DNA of 64,000 nt from Acanthacorydalis orientalis (taxonomy: Eukaryota > Arthropoda > Insecta > Megaloptera > Corydalidae). Below, one piece after another: positions 12,383-23,357 of this stretch. Location: the NCBI GenBank assembly GCA_034766995.1, contig CM068316.1:22160590-22224589 (forward strand), written 5' to 3'. Every line of letters begins with the position of its first letter. The first letter of the stretch is position 1. The notes under the pieces are model-generated. The model worked only from the letters and a program-made list of their open reading frames with translations, was not told the origin of the DNA and did no database searches. The position numbers were made by a program, and so were the translations under genes.

Positions 12383-12641
12383 CAACTAAATGAAGAAAAA
12401 ATTAATTACAAGAGTAAGAATGACTATTGTATTTAAAAGTTAATTAAAAAAAATGAATCATTATTTTATATGTAAAACAGTTTTTTGAAGAATTTTAAAT
12501 TTAAAAATTATTAGTTTGTACACAATATCTTCATTTATGTATTAATTTATTTTTATACCTTAAATTTTATTTAAAGCGCATCCAAATAAATAATTACATT
12601 AATAAGATCATGAACAACTCTATTATATACGTAGAACCTAT
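12378..12641. other. AT-rich spacer
   Basis: No feature seen between two TA microsatellites. Confidence 0.6.
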
Positions 12642-12683
<42 letters not shown>

Positions 12684-12742
12684 CATAAATATGTATATAC
12701 ACACACACATATATATATATATACACATTATACATATACATA
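12642..12742. repeat. Compound (TA)n/(CA)n microsatellite
   Basis: TA run, interrupted by TTTACATAAATATG, then CA and further TA units. Confidence 0.93.
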
Positions 12743-13049
12743 TTTGTAAACAATAGAAAAAGTATTTAAACCTGTCAAATTGATCACAACAGATATGTTT
12801 TTAAATATATTTGTAAATTTAAATTATTTTCGTGACCTCCTAAGGGCTCTTATAATCTCTTTTTTGATATAAATAACTGACAGTCCTTTAATGTTTAGAA
12901 GCTAATAATAAAATTTAGAAAAATTGACAGAAAATTCAGATATGTCTTAAATCGTAAATGAAGTTTTTAATTATTTCACGATTCTAATTTATTACAAGAA
13001 ACCAAGTTTTTTATTATTGTTTATTTTACTGATAATTTTATATTATATA

Positions 13050-13050
<1 letters not shown>
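12743..13050. other. AT-rich spacer, nothing recognised
   Basis: No coding or repeat similarity seen. Confidence 0.55.
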
Positions 13051-13138
<88 letters not shown>

Positions 13139-13172
13139 GTTATATATACAAATCATATATATATATATATAT
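13051..13172. repeat. (TA)n microsatellite, interrupted
   Basis: Two TA runs separated by TGTATG, then a third shorter run after TTAGAAGTTATATATACAAA. Confidence 0.93.
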
Positions 13173-14275
13173 TATATAAAAATATTTTTTTGTTACGGAG
13201 AAAAATATTGTACGTCGTTAAATATTTTAAAACATGTTGCAAATATACCAGAAATACTAATTAAGAGATAATGAAATATTTAAATATAGATAATTCTTTT
13301 TTTAAAGTATACTAATAAGATGGTAATGGTAAAGAATATATAATATCACACAAAAGGCATGACTTATTAAAAAGTTTTTATTTTAAACTTTATGGATAAT
13401 ATTTTATCTGTTTTGGTTTCGTTTTATTAACGTATCATTTTCTTAAGTTTAAATTAATTTTTCTGCTTATTTATTTACATGTCCTTTTATATTTGTTGTA
13501 CATTATCTTGGTTTGTTTCTTTAACTCTACAGATTATTCGTATTATGAATTCTTTTTTCACGTATAGTTTTTTATTTCTTTTCACATTTCTAGATATTTT
13601 TGTGTTTCAATAATACTTCGTTTAATGTAAATTATTCATTTCGTTTATATTCATCATTTCGTTCTACATGGACATCTTACAGCTATCTGATCTTTCTATA
13701 ACCCATTAATTTTATATTGTATTTCTGTATTTACTGTTACCTGATCGATCATATAATAGTTATATGTCACACTTATTGCTTTATGGTCTCATATATGTAA
13801 GTTTTGACATTAATAGATATTTGATCTAGCGATTTTTCTACCTAACTTGTAAATGAATACTCATTTGATTAATTTGGATGTATATATATATATATATATA
13901 TATCAAAAATAAATAATTAATTATTAATTACATTTACCCTCTACAGGCATATACAAAGCCAATTTTAGCCGCAAAAGTATATATCAAAAAGTTCTTTTAA
14001 AATAGATGCTTTAAGCTCTCATTTCAATTGAGATTTTTTCTATCTATGCTTTCTGCTGTCAAGAAATCAAAGCTAGTGATTTTTTGAGTAAGAAAGAAAA
14101 ATAAATTGAATCATCTGAAGTATCATTTAGTTGATAGATCTTAATATATTTGTTTATTATATAATATAATGCAATTTTTTCCTTCAACTTCCTGAGCAAT
14201 TTAGACTTTTTTAATTATGTAAAAACAGAAAGCAGATCGAAAGACGAAATCACATATTCGGTAAATGTTATATAT
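13173..14275. other. AT-rich intergenic sequence
   Basis: T-rich sequence without a sustained frame. A small (TA)n run lies at 13879-13904. Nothing else recognised. Confidence 0.6.
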
Positions 14276-14387
14276 AGGTGATTCAATTTAGGCTTCCACA
14301 TGAATGTATTAAAAAAATTGCAAAAAATAAAATGATTTTTTAATACTTACTTAATACTTTCATGTGAAAGCCTAAATTGAATCACCT
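14276..14387. mobile_element. 112-bp hairpin element with AGGTGATTCAATTTAGG ends
   Basis: AGGTGATTCAATTTAGGC opens the unit and the same sequence inverted closes it. The arms continue with CTTCCACATGA versus CTTTCACATGA and then a TATTAA tract, about 35 bp each. The interior is only about 40 bp. The same terminus, diverged, bounds 23251-24683, so this is a small non-autonomous family. Flanking bases are compatible with TA duplication, but TA repeats on the right obscure it. Confidence 0.75.
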
Positions 14388-14389
14388 TG

Positions 14390-14459
<70 letters not shown>

Positions 14460-14505
14460 AATATATGTATATATATTTATATGTATGAATATATATATAT
14501 ATATT
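14388..14505. repeat. (CATA)n/(TA)n microsatellite
   Basis: Five CATA units, then a TA run with TGTG, TGAA and TTTATATG interruptions. Confidence 0.93.
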
Positions 14506-15133
14506 GAGAGAGAAATATATAAAATAGAGTGACACGGTATAAAATTCAAGCATAGAAATTGTTATTTTCATTAATAATAACATTTTTTCAATGATTTCAT
14601 TTCTAAGTATTTCACTGTAACACTTTATTTATTTTCAAAAAATATTTAATAACTAATATATAGCCCGTAGAAATTAACGGGAAGATAAACACAAACATTG
14701 AAAGAATAAACCGTTTATTGGTTTGACTACATAATATATTTAAACATAAAAAATACCTGAGAGTGAAGCTTAATGAATTAAACTTGAAACCTATGAGCTG
14801 ATAAAGCAAACATTTCTCGTCGTCATCATAGATACTCATGACAAGAAATGTGTGTCTTAATATATAAGAATAATTATGTGTAACAAATATTTCGAGTTAT
14901 GCAATAAAATAAGAAGTGACAATGCGTGTATTTTAAATTTAATTTGCTTCTTGCCTTGATATATTTATTTTCTTTATTAAACAAATTGATGAAATGTATC
15001 CTATATATTTTGTATTCTGTTTTTTTTCATAAAAAAGTATACAGATAAGAGATTAAAAATAAGTTTGTTTAATAGAACTGATTACTTTCAGTGAATTTAT
15101 TAGTAAAAAGTGGTATATTTTTCATTACTAAGA

Positions 15134-15139
<6 letters not shown>
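14506..15139. other. AT-rich sequence, no gene recognised
   Basis: A 75-codon minus-strand frame at 14612-14839 has no recognisable motif. Confidence that it is a gene is low. Confidence 0.5.

Positions 15140-15209
<70 letters not shown>
15140..15209. repeat. (TA)n microsatellite
   Basis: Uninterrupted TA run of about 34 units. Confidence 0.97.
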
Positions 15210-15213
<4 letters not shown>

Positions 15214-15572
15214 AAAAAAAACTAGTTTTTTCTTCTATAAATATATAGTTTGGATATTAATTACAAAATATTTTAAAAGATCTTCAATCAATATGAAAAT
15301 ATAATTGTTTGAATATCTTTGAAATTGAGGTTGCATAACATATTTCATTGTTACTATTGGCCATTAAATATTTTTTAATATATAATCTGTATGGTATATT
15401 AGTAGTATTCTTTACTGGTTTTTATTGTTTACTTTTAAATCCTTATCATAGCGAAACGTTATTTCTTGTTTATCAATACTTACGTAATTAAACTATTAAA
15501 TAACGTTTTATGGTCAGGTTTTCTATGAAAAATGAATTATCTTCATTGAAGTGATGATTGCTTAGATAAAAA
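15210..15572. other. AT-rich spacer
   Basis: No gene or known repeat recognised. Confidence 0.6.

Positions 15573-15626
<54 letters not shown>
15573..15626. repeat. (TA)n microsatellite
   Basis: Uninterrupted TA run of about 26 units. Confidence 0.97.
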
Positions 15627-15628
<2 letters not shown>

Positions 15629-16969
15629 CGGCAATATGTTCTAAAATTATTTACTTTCTCAATTCATTACATAATAATGTAAGTTAGATAATTGCATCAA
15701 AATATTGTATATATGTAAAGTTCGTTTTGTTATATCCATAAAGTAAATTATTACTTGTATTAGCACTACTCTCGCTATATTCATAAGTGTGCGTATGCAA
15801 AAGTATTTATTGTTATGAAATTATTTAAGCACATAAAACTTTAATTTTTTTCTTGTGTGTCTATTGTAATTTTAGAGAATGTAGCCTGAAGATACGTAAT
15901 AAACGCGAGATGGTTTAAACGATTATTTCCAACAATAGAATGTGTTACTTATCGAAGATTCTCAACGCCTATTTATTTATAATAGTTACAACTCAAAACA
16001 TTCGAAAAACCAAAACAATATTACCAACATACAGTATGAAGATGCAACACTAGACAGCGAACGACAGTTGTACCTTTTATCTGCAGTTCTAATCATACGG
16101 ATGGGTAGTAACTATTGAAAGTCGTTTTGTATACAAATTCCAACAATGTAACCTATCTTCACATACAAATACATTCACGTACATTCTTACAAGTTGTTCT
16201 CACAGCTGCCAACCAAGACGAACGTTAATAAATTAATTACTTTTGACTGTAAGCTCTTTACAAGTCGCATGATTTGCATTTCTTCATAAACGCAGCTACT
16301 TGGTGTACATTGCATTACATTTATGTACGACAAGAAAATGCGCCTGTTGATTTTAATCCTATAATGTTAATGCAATGCTGGTAATTGTGTGTTATTTTAC
16401 ACATTGTATTGCGTATTGACATTTTGATTTACAAACTAGTAATTCTGTATGTAATAATAATGTCCTCTTGGACTGATTGACATTCTTCACTTAAATTCTT
16501 AGTTTGAAAGTATTATTGTTAAAAGTAAATAAATCGTACGACCATACGACGATAAAAAACTTTTGATATCCCGTTAATAAACGACAAGTAGTATTTCTGA
16601 TATTTTGAATAATATTTTTTATGAATGTTGTTTTTAGAATGTTATTTTAAGAACCTGTGAATATTTATACTTATACGTTCTTCAGAAATACACGCTTTAA
16701 TGAAATCTGATATTACTCATACGTTTGACACGTGATGGAAGTATTTTTGTATTGCAAAATATTTAATTAAAAAATATTTTCAAAATATTCACTGATATTT
16801 TTTATCTCACAGAACGATTACACGTTATAAAAAACATATCTGATTATTAAATTCATTATTCTCTACCTTTTCAATAAGTATTCCTGAAAAAAAATTTTCT
16901 AAAAATAAAATACCTTTAAATTATTAAATATTTAAATTACTCAAACCATTTAAAATAATTCAATGATTT
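15627..16969. other. Non-repetitive intergenic island with comparatively high complexity
   Basis: Positions 15780-16560 are the longest stretch in the window without microsatellite or transposon sequence, with many CG-containing words and mixed composition. No frame stays open long enough for an exon I could support. Candidate for regulatory DNA, a non-coding transcript, or unrecognised unique sequence. 16560-16969 returns to plain AT-rich DNA. Confidence 0.45.
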
Positions 16970-17660
16970 AATAAACATTTTTGTATAATTTTCTTTAAAT
17001 CTTTAGAGCAGGAAAAGGAGAAAGGGTAATAAGATTTATAAACAAATATTTTTTGATTAATTGGGCATTCTTTTATCTTAAAGAAAATAAAAATTACAAA
17101 TTCTGTCTGTTACAAAAAAATATATATTAATTCAGATTAGTCATCAAAAATTTCACGTCTATCTGATATATCCTGGAAAATTGTTGATAATATTCGAGGA
17201 AACATAAATCTCCTGATTGAAAACATATAATTGGAAGCAGAAAAATTGATTACCATTGAAAATTTACAGAAATATTATAACTGTTGAGTGTAAAAAAATT
17301 TTAAACAATCAAGTATGCACAAAACGGTTTCCCATCGGTCACATCTTCTAGTTGAACGCATAGTCTCGAATTTTTTGATACGCTTTCTTCCGATGATGAA
17401 CTTTTGGGAAAAAATATTATTTAACCCAATTCTCAAGTTCACAATTTTTATAGATTTTCAAATGAAAATAACCGTGATTGTTCTGATTTTTGGACGACCG
17501 TAATTTTTTTCTAATAAAAGAAAGAATTATAAGTTTAGTTTCATTAAAAAAAGATTAGCGACCTTTAAATATATCATCCAAAATATAATACTCTGAGATC
17601 ATAGTTTCTTTGGAAAACATTAATGGATTCCTAGATCCACTTCCGGCTTCAAAGGGTTAA
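16970..17660. mobile_element. TTAA-ended dispersed repeat, copy a
   Basis: Aligns almost throughout with 25835-26520. Shared blocks include GATTAATTGGGCATTCTTTT, AAAACATATAATTGGAAGC, CACAAAACGGT and ACTCTGAGATCAT. Both copies stop exactly at a TTAA preceded by GGCTTCAAAGGG or GGATTCAAAGGG. Read inward the end is TTAACCCTTTGAA, which resembles piggyBac-group termini. The opposite end is not clear and I see no matching inverted terminus. Open frames inside (17315-17503) are not shared in frame with the other copy, so no coding function is claimed. Confidence 0.65.
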
Positions 17661-18484
17661 ATCGACGATTAAAATTCAGTGAGTATTATAAATAAATATT
17701 TGATTAATTGTTCTATTTCCAGAAATTTAGAATACCATTACAGTTGATTTACAGTTAATTATAACGAAGTTTTGTCTTGCTTTGTTAACTAAAATTCTAA
17801 ATTATAGTTACTTTGTGATTTACACTTTATATAAAAAAATATTAATACAAAACTTTCGAATTTAATTTCATGAAAAAAGATGTTGAAAATAATTTTTGTT
17901 TCATTTTGAATATTTTAAATATTGAAGTATCTTTTTTATAACTGTATAATGTTTTTCGATTGAAGGGTTATTAGAAAAGAAATAGAATATAAACGATTTC
18001 TTGATCAAAAGACTTTAATTATGTATGTTAAATTAGAAATTTTCTTTAGAGAAATTGATTTAATTTTTAAAGTTATGCTAATAATTTTTGGTAGTTTTAT
18101 AGAATTGATAAAGATAGTAAAGTAGAATTTCGATTTCGCATAAGATATGTGTATAAGACAAGTCTGTTTTAATTGAATCAGTTATTTCAACAAGTATATA
18201 AATTACAGAATTTAAATTTTACAGGATTTAAAAAAAACTGCGTGACAGAAATAATATAACTTTTTAAAGATTTTAATTGTTAGTTGCTTAATAGTTACTG
18301 TCCTATGAAACCTTAATGTATAAAAAATCAACGTAAATTATTTTGAATTATGTTGTTTTTGTTGGGAATACTATTAAATAGATAATGTTTAAAATATATA
18401 TATTTTTTATTATAACTCTTTATTAAAAAAAATTATATTATAGCACACAAATATATTTATATGACTTATAATCTAATATTAAGC
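17661..18484. other. AT-rich intergenic sequence, nothing recognised
   Basis: No sustained frame, no repeat structure seen. Confidence 0.6.
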
Positions 18485-18800
18485 TACATAATCATATTCG
18501 CCATCGGATTCTAGCAGAGTTTCTTTCATTTCTTCGGTTGGCCAGCTGAATTTATCGTTATAAAATGACATAAGCTCCTCCAAGATGCTATCTTTCACTT
18601 GTTTTAAATTGTCAATTTTTTATACTTTATCGAAATTTTCAATTCATATGCTTTCGTCGATGGAAGTGATATCACAGCTATAGTATGTTTTAGTCGCTGG
18701 AATGTGTTATTTGATGAACCATCTATGAATTCCTCAGTCTCCACCATCTCAGCTTTATTAGCATCGTATTGAAACTCATGTATGAAAGAACAAATGTTTT
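18485..18800 (-). pseudogene. Unrecognised decayed protein-coding remnant
   Basis: The minus strand shows protein-like stretches in alternating frames: YDANKAEMVETEEFIDGS, QRLKHTIAVISLPSTKAYEL and, after a shift, VKDSILEELMSFYND followed by SWPTEEMKETLLESDG and a stop. The acidic, non-AT-biased amino-acid use is unlike random translation here, where Ile, Lys, Asn, Tyr and Phe dominate. I do not recognise the family. It could be the C-terminal part of a transposon protein or a dead host exon. Frameshifts argue against a live gene. Confidence 0.4.
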
Positions 18801-18971
18801 TTTCTGGTCGTTCGGAACTCTTCTCCCATAAGATTCAGTTGATAAATAGTTTTTTTTTTGTAAAACGGAGGCTACCTTTTTTTAGATCTCAAAAATCTTC
18901 TCAGTTTGTACTTCTTTTATTGAAAATTTTATGCTAGATTGAGTAACCGTATTAACGTAATCTTTGGCATA

Positions 18972-18975
18972 TAAC

Positions 18976-19048
<73 letters not shown>

Positions 19049-19050
19049 CA
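18972..19050. repeat. (TA)n microsatellite
   Basis: TA run of about 36 units with TGTA near the right end. Confidence 0.95.
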
Positions 19051-20149
19051 ATCATGTTTTCGTATAGTTTTTTTTAATAATTCCAAAATCACGGTTATAG
19101 GCAAAAATAACCAAATTCGGCAGCTAGACACAATGTGGCTAATGTAATTTTTATGTTAAATATGCTGTATATAAGGATCTGAAAAACCAAATTTATTATT
19201 TGGAAAAAATTTTTTTTAAACAAACAACACAGCTTTTGAAATGACCGATTCAGTTACAGTTTATGTTATCTCAATCAATTAATTAATCTGTTTTACGTTA
19301 AGTTATATTAAATAGTTATACACACTGTTCAAAAATTGTACTCTCAATATAAATAATAACAGCGTCATTGCCTTCTAATCATTTACAATATAAACATTGA
19401 TATTGTCATATATTATTGGCGGAAAAAAATTGTACGAGCGCTACTAAACATGAACAGATATAGAATTGTAAAGAATTCTTCACGCTTTTACAAATTTAAT
19501 CGAATAAGTACTAATGTTAAAATATTACAGATTTCATGAAGTTGGAATACACGCGTGTATAATTTAAAAGTTTCATACTTTTATCAAATGCCATAATGTA
19601 TGATGTTGATCAATAGACATGGATATCAATATTGTGTACTTTGTAAATTGTACAACCACGCAACGTTCGTTATTACGAAATACATACGAGTAGTAACGTA
19701 TCTGTATAAAATTTTGTGTACACGAATCAAACAATCTAGACAAGAATTAAAGTACCAAACAATACAAGTAGAGGAAATCGGCTAAATGAACCGTTTTTAT
19801 AAAATCATTTTTTATTAACAAAATAAATGTGTTTTTCAAAATAAGCTGTTCTATTCCAAAAGGTCAAACCCTTAGCTACAAAAATGTGTAGGCAGTTTTA
19901 ATATTCATTTTGTATTTTTTGTATTGTTATTTAAGAAAAAATGAAGACGTACAAAATTTGATATATCGAAATTTCCCTTAATGAACCCCTATATTAAAAA
20001 TTTGTTAAAATAAAAATAGCGTTTTTATCATGAAAAATATTTAAAACATTTTATTTAATCTTTTTTCATAATTTACATGTATGAAACTTTTTTTCTAAAT
20101 TAAGGCATGAAAAAGGAACTTAAATTGAATTATTGTAAACTACTGTTTT
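19051..20149. other. Intergenic sequence, possibly part of the pogo-like element
   Basis: No gene seen. GGCTAAATGAACCG at 19781 and TTAATGAACCCC near 19979 resemble, in sense or inverse, CACTTAGCC at 20792 and CACTTAGCCCCG at 21179. These may be terminal or subterminal repeats of the pogo/jerky-like element that follows, making it about 1.4 kb long. Confidence 0.35.
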
Positions 20150-20729
20150 TAGTAGGAGTCCATTTTTTCCTTTGTTCAGCCCTTTCCTGATCCGCTGCCA
20201 GTTCCTTCATAACAAGCGAGTCCGTGAGAATGGCGCTTGTTTGCCGCTTACGTCTTTTGGAGTCAGCTTTCTCGGACTGGACTTCGGGTATGCTCATATA
20301 CTTTCAAGCGTCGATTTAAAATACGTTGGCTTTTTGAAAGAACGACGAAGCATTCCAATAATCGCATGATCAGACACGGCGATGCCAAGCTCGGCTGCGA
20401 CGGATTCGTTGGCGACGAACTCAGCAGGATCAGTCCAGGCTGCGTCCAATTCCGGGATGTCAGACAGGGCTTCAATAATTTGTGCACACTATAAGTCGAC
20501 TTCATCATTCCTCACCGCCCTGTGTCCATTGAAGCATGTCACAATTTCCTCAGCGTGGTTAATTTTCTAAGCTGTTCCCTTTCAGTTAACTGCTTAACGT
20601 TAACCGATTAACTCAAAGTTTCTTGAATGCTTCATAAGTTCAGAGTTTGTTTTTTTTCACGGCCACAATAGCACGATTCATATTTTCCTTATCCACGTCA
20701 TCCGTTTTCTGCTTGTAAGTGCGCACCAT
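20150..20729 (-). pseudogene. Pogo/jerky-like transposase, N-terminus joined to C-terminal tail
   Basis: The minus strand starts MVRTYKQKTDDVDKEN at 20729, followed by NMNRAIVAVKKN and FKKLxVNRLTLSSYLKG. This is the psq-type helix-turn-helix at the N-terminus of many pogo/Tigger/jerky transposases. After several frame changes the left end reads ADSKRRKRQTSAILTDS then LVMKELAADQERAEQRKK, a basic tail typical of the C-terminus of those proteins. Between them is room for only about 100 residues, so the DDE catalytic core is missing; the middle (PELDAAWTDPAEFVANES) I cannot place. The region is visibly less AT-rich than its surroundings, so it may be a younger arrival. Dead as a transposase. Confidence 0.6.
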
Positions 20730-21679
20730 TTTATGGTTATTATAGAAAAAATAAGTTAAAAAAAATCAGAGCAAAGTTAAGATCATTTTCACTTAGCCTC
20801 GGTCGCATCAAGTTCAGCCCCGCATGTATATTTCAACGTTAATTATTAAAAAATGTATTATTATCCTAAATATGACAAAAAAAGTAACGGTAATGTTCAG
20901 GAGAGCTTAAAATTTCATAATCACATTCAGAATTGTTTACAACAAATAGTTGTAAATAATTAAAAATTTCCAAAAAAAATTCCAAATTTTTAAAAATTCC
21001 CAAAAAAAAAACAAAAATTCAATTTTGCATTGCTGAAACACTCAAAGCGTAATAAGACCAGAACCGTTACACCGAACTCAACTAAACTCCTATGACCATG
21101 TGGGGTGATTAATAGTAACCTACAGAATTAAAGGCGAATTAATAAAATCTTTTTGCCTGGGTCAAAAATCAAAAGTTCACTTAGCCCCGTAGTTTACTTA
21201 CCTCGGTCTCCTTTACATAATATGAAAATGAGAATCACTATAACAAGGCATGTATTGTTTTTATTATGAGAATACTAAGAGGGAATTGATCTTAGACAAA
21301 AAATGAAAATCTTAAAAAATCTTAAATCATAGGATAAAAGTACCGATTCAAAAATAAAAATAAATATTGAAGATAATTATTTTTATTCCGTATTTAATAG
21401 GCATAGCATGGAGTTTTTCTCTATAAGGTATTAAAAAATATATATGAAATGTTTCAGCAGAGATTTAATATAAAAGTAACAATCTATAGATATTTACCTA
21501 TAAGAATTATTCTTTCCTATATCCAACACATTAACGACGGAAAATTTAGAAAATCATTCTTAATGTAAATTGAGAATTTCCTGTATTTAAGTTATTTATT
21601 ATAACTTAACACGTAATTGCAGCTATTTAATTTTTCCAATTTTTTGTACAAACTAAATGGTGTTGCAATTATAATTAAT
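20730..21679. other. Intergenic sequence, possible 5' flank of the pogo-like element
   Basis: Contains CACTTAGCC at 20792 and CACTTAGCCCCG at 21179, candidate subterminal or terminal repeats of the element to the left. The rest is A/T-rich with A-runs (20970-21015). No gene seen. Confidence 0.4.
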
Positions 21680-21721
21680 GTTTAATGTTTACAATTAAAC
21701 GTTTAATTGTAAACATTAAAC
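21680..21721. repeat. Perfect 42-bp palindrome
   Basis: GTTTAATGTTTACAATTAAAC is followed immediately by its exact inverse, with no spacer and no mismatch. It can extrude as a cruciform. It sits 37 bp before a long TA microsatellite. Confidence 0.97.
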
Positions 21722-21753
21722 TATTTTAATGTAAAAAGTGTAATATGTATAAA

Positions 21754-21757
<4 letters not shown>

Positions 21758-21795
<38 letters not shown>

Positions 21796-21796
21796 G

Positions 21797-21845
<49 letters not shown>

Positions 21846-21846
21846 G

Positions 21847-21916
<70 letters not shown>
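21758..21916. repeat. (TA)n/(TATG)n microsatellite
   Basis: Two nearly identical blocks of TATATG triplets, each flanked by TA runs; about 160 bp. Confidence 0.97.
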
Positions 21917-21918
<2 letters not shown>

Positions 21919-22410
21919 GTATATCTCTTCGTATAAGGCGACCTATGTATAAGACGAGGTCCAAATTTTAAAATAAAATTTATATATTTTTCATATATTG
22001 GTCGTAGAAGACAATCCTAAATTAAACAGCTTTTTCACATGTTATAATACAATTTTATGTCCAAAATCATAATTAGGGGAATTAAAATTTTACATTCAAA
22101 ATTTCGAAAATGAAATATCACCTTGTTTTGCCTTACTGTGTATTAAAACATTGTGCGTGGCTTGTATCTCGAAAGCTATGGCCATGTATTTTATTTATAA
22201 AATTTTTATTTAAAATGAATTATTCAATAAATTTATGTTATATACCAAGTTCTTTTTTCAAAATAAAGAATTTAATTTCTATATAAGCATAATAAATTCT
22301 TCGTGTTATTTTAATGGTTTTGTTTTTGTATTGGGCGTATAAGACAACCACTCTATTTTTTGAAGAATTTTTTGGGTTTTAAAGGTCATTTAATACGCCG
22401 AGATATATGA
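21917..22410. mobile_element. Non-autonomous element with CGTATAAG-type inverted ends
   Basis: Left end CCGTATATCTCTTCGTATAA and the inverse of the right end TCATATATCTCGGCGTATT form diverged terminal repeats. Subterminal copies TGTATAAGACGAGG (21948) and GGGCGTATAAGACAACC (22335) repeat the same word. TA microsatellites flank both sides, consistent with insertion at TA. The 490-bp interior encodes nothing. The end type is like that of some pogo/Tigger-derived MITEs; that placement is inference. Confidence 0.6.
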
Positions 22411-22432
22411 TATATATATATATATATATATA
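22411..22432. repeat. (TA)n microsatellite
   Basis: Short TA run adjoining the right end of the preceding element. Confidence 0.9.
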
Positions 22433-22783
22433 TCAAAAACTGTATAAATGCAACGTTTTACTTTTGTAGCATACTGGCTTCTGGTATATTCACTGAATAC
22501 AATATGAACATTTATAACACGTCTAGAGAACAATACAATAAAAATATAACCTTGTGGCAGAAAATACGTTGCCCTACAGGAAAAAAAGTAGTACTATAAA
22601 TTATAATACCACTTGATGTCTCGTTCATACACATGCAGCTACTGGCTATGAATACAGCATGAAGTAGATATATTTGTTTTTTTTTGTAAATATGTGATAT
22701 AACACAGAGGGAAGATAAAAGTGGTATTCGCAAACATATTTTTTTTATAATTATAATCCAGATCATTTGGTAGTCATACTACT

Positions 22784-22824
<41 letters not shown>

Positions 22825-23250
22825 TTTGTATTTAATGAATAATATTTTATCTACAAGTTTTTAATATTTTCTTCTTTGTTTTCTATAAGTTATATTCTAA
22901 TTTAATGGAGTAAATAATTAAAAGTGACAATCAAAATATTATTTTTAGTAAATGATTCCCTTTTTAATATGGATTCATATTTTTTTTAATGTTCTCGAAT
23001 GTATATGAAATATTTTTTTAAAAAAGTTAACTTTATTTCATTTTATGAACAAATTAAAAATGTATACTCGTACATATGTCATTATTGATCTTCATCTCGT
23101 ATAACACTTTTATAAACTGAAATGTAAATTAACTTATTTATGACTTTCTTAAAAACTTGTAAACGATTGGGGTTTAATTGCTTGGTTTCACTATGAAGTA
23201 AAATTAAATATTGATATTATAATGTATATAATAATTTGAATCTGTTTATG
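22433..23250. other. AT-rich sequence, no gene recognised
   Basis: A short (TA)n(TG)n tract lies at 22786-22824. An 84-codon minus-strand frame at 22512-22766 has a hydrophobic start but no family resemblance that I can see. Confidence 0.5.
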
Positions 23251-23357
23251 TAGGATGATTCAATCTAGATTTACATATGGAAGTATTAAAAGGGAGCGCA
23301 AGGGTTCAGAAAAGTCATGTTATTTTTTACTTAGTATTTTACCTCAATTCAATACTA

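Noticed and set aside
17315..17503. 62-codon frame inside the TTAA-ended repeat
   Set aside because: The homologous stretch in the second copy (25835-26520) does not preserve this frame.
20172..20570. Several overlapping frames of 60-85 codons on both strands
   Set aside because: They are other-phase readings of the pogo/jerky-like remnant; the recognisable motifs lie in the broken minus-strand frames.
21758..21916. Open frames of Ile-Tyr repeats on both strands (also at 3646, 14347, 29591, 33804, 48817, 54424, 56628, 58010 and others)
   Set aside because: TATA repeats lack stop codons in most phases. These are translations of microsatellites, not proteins.
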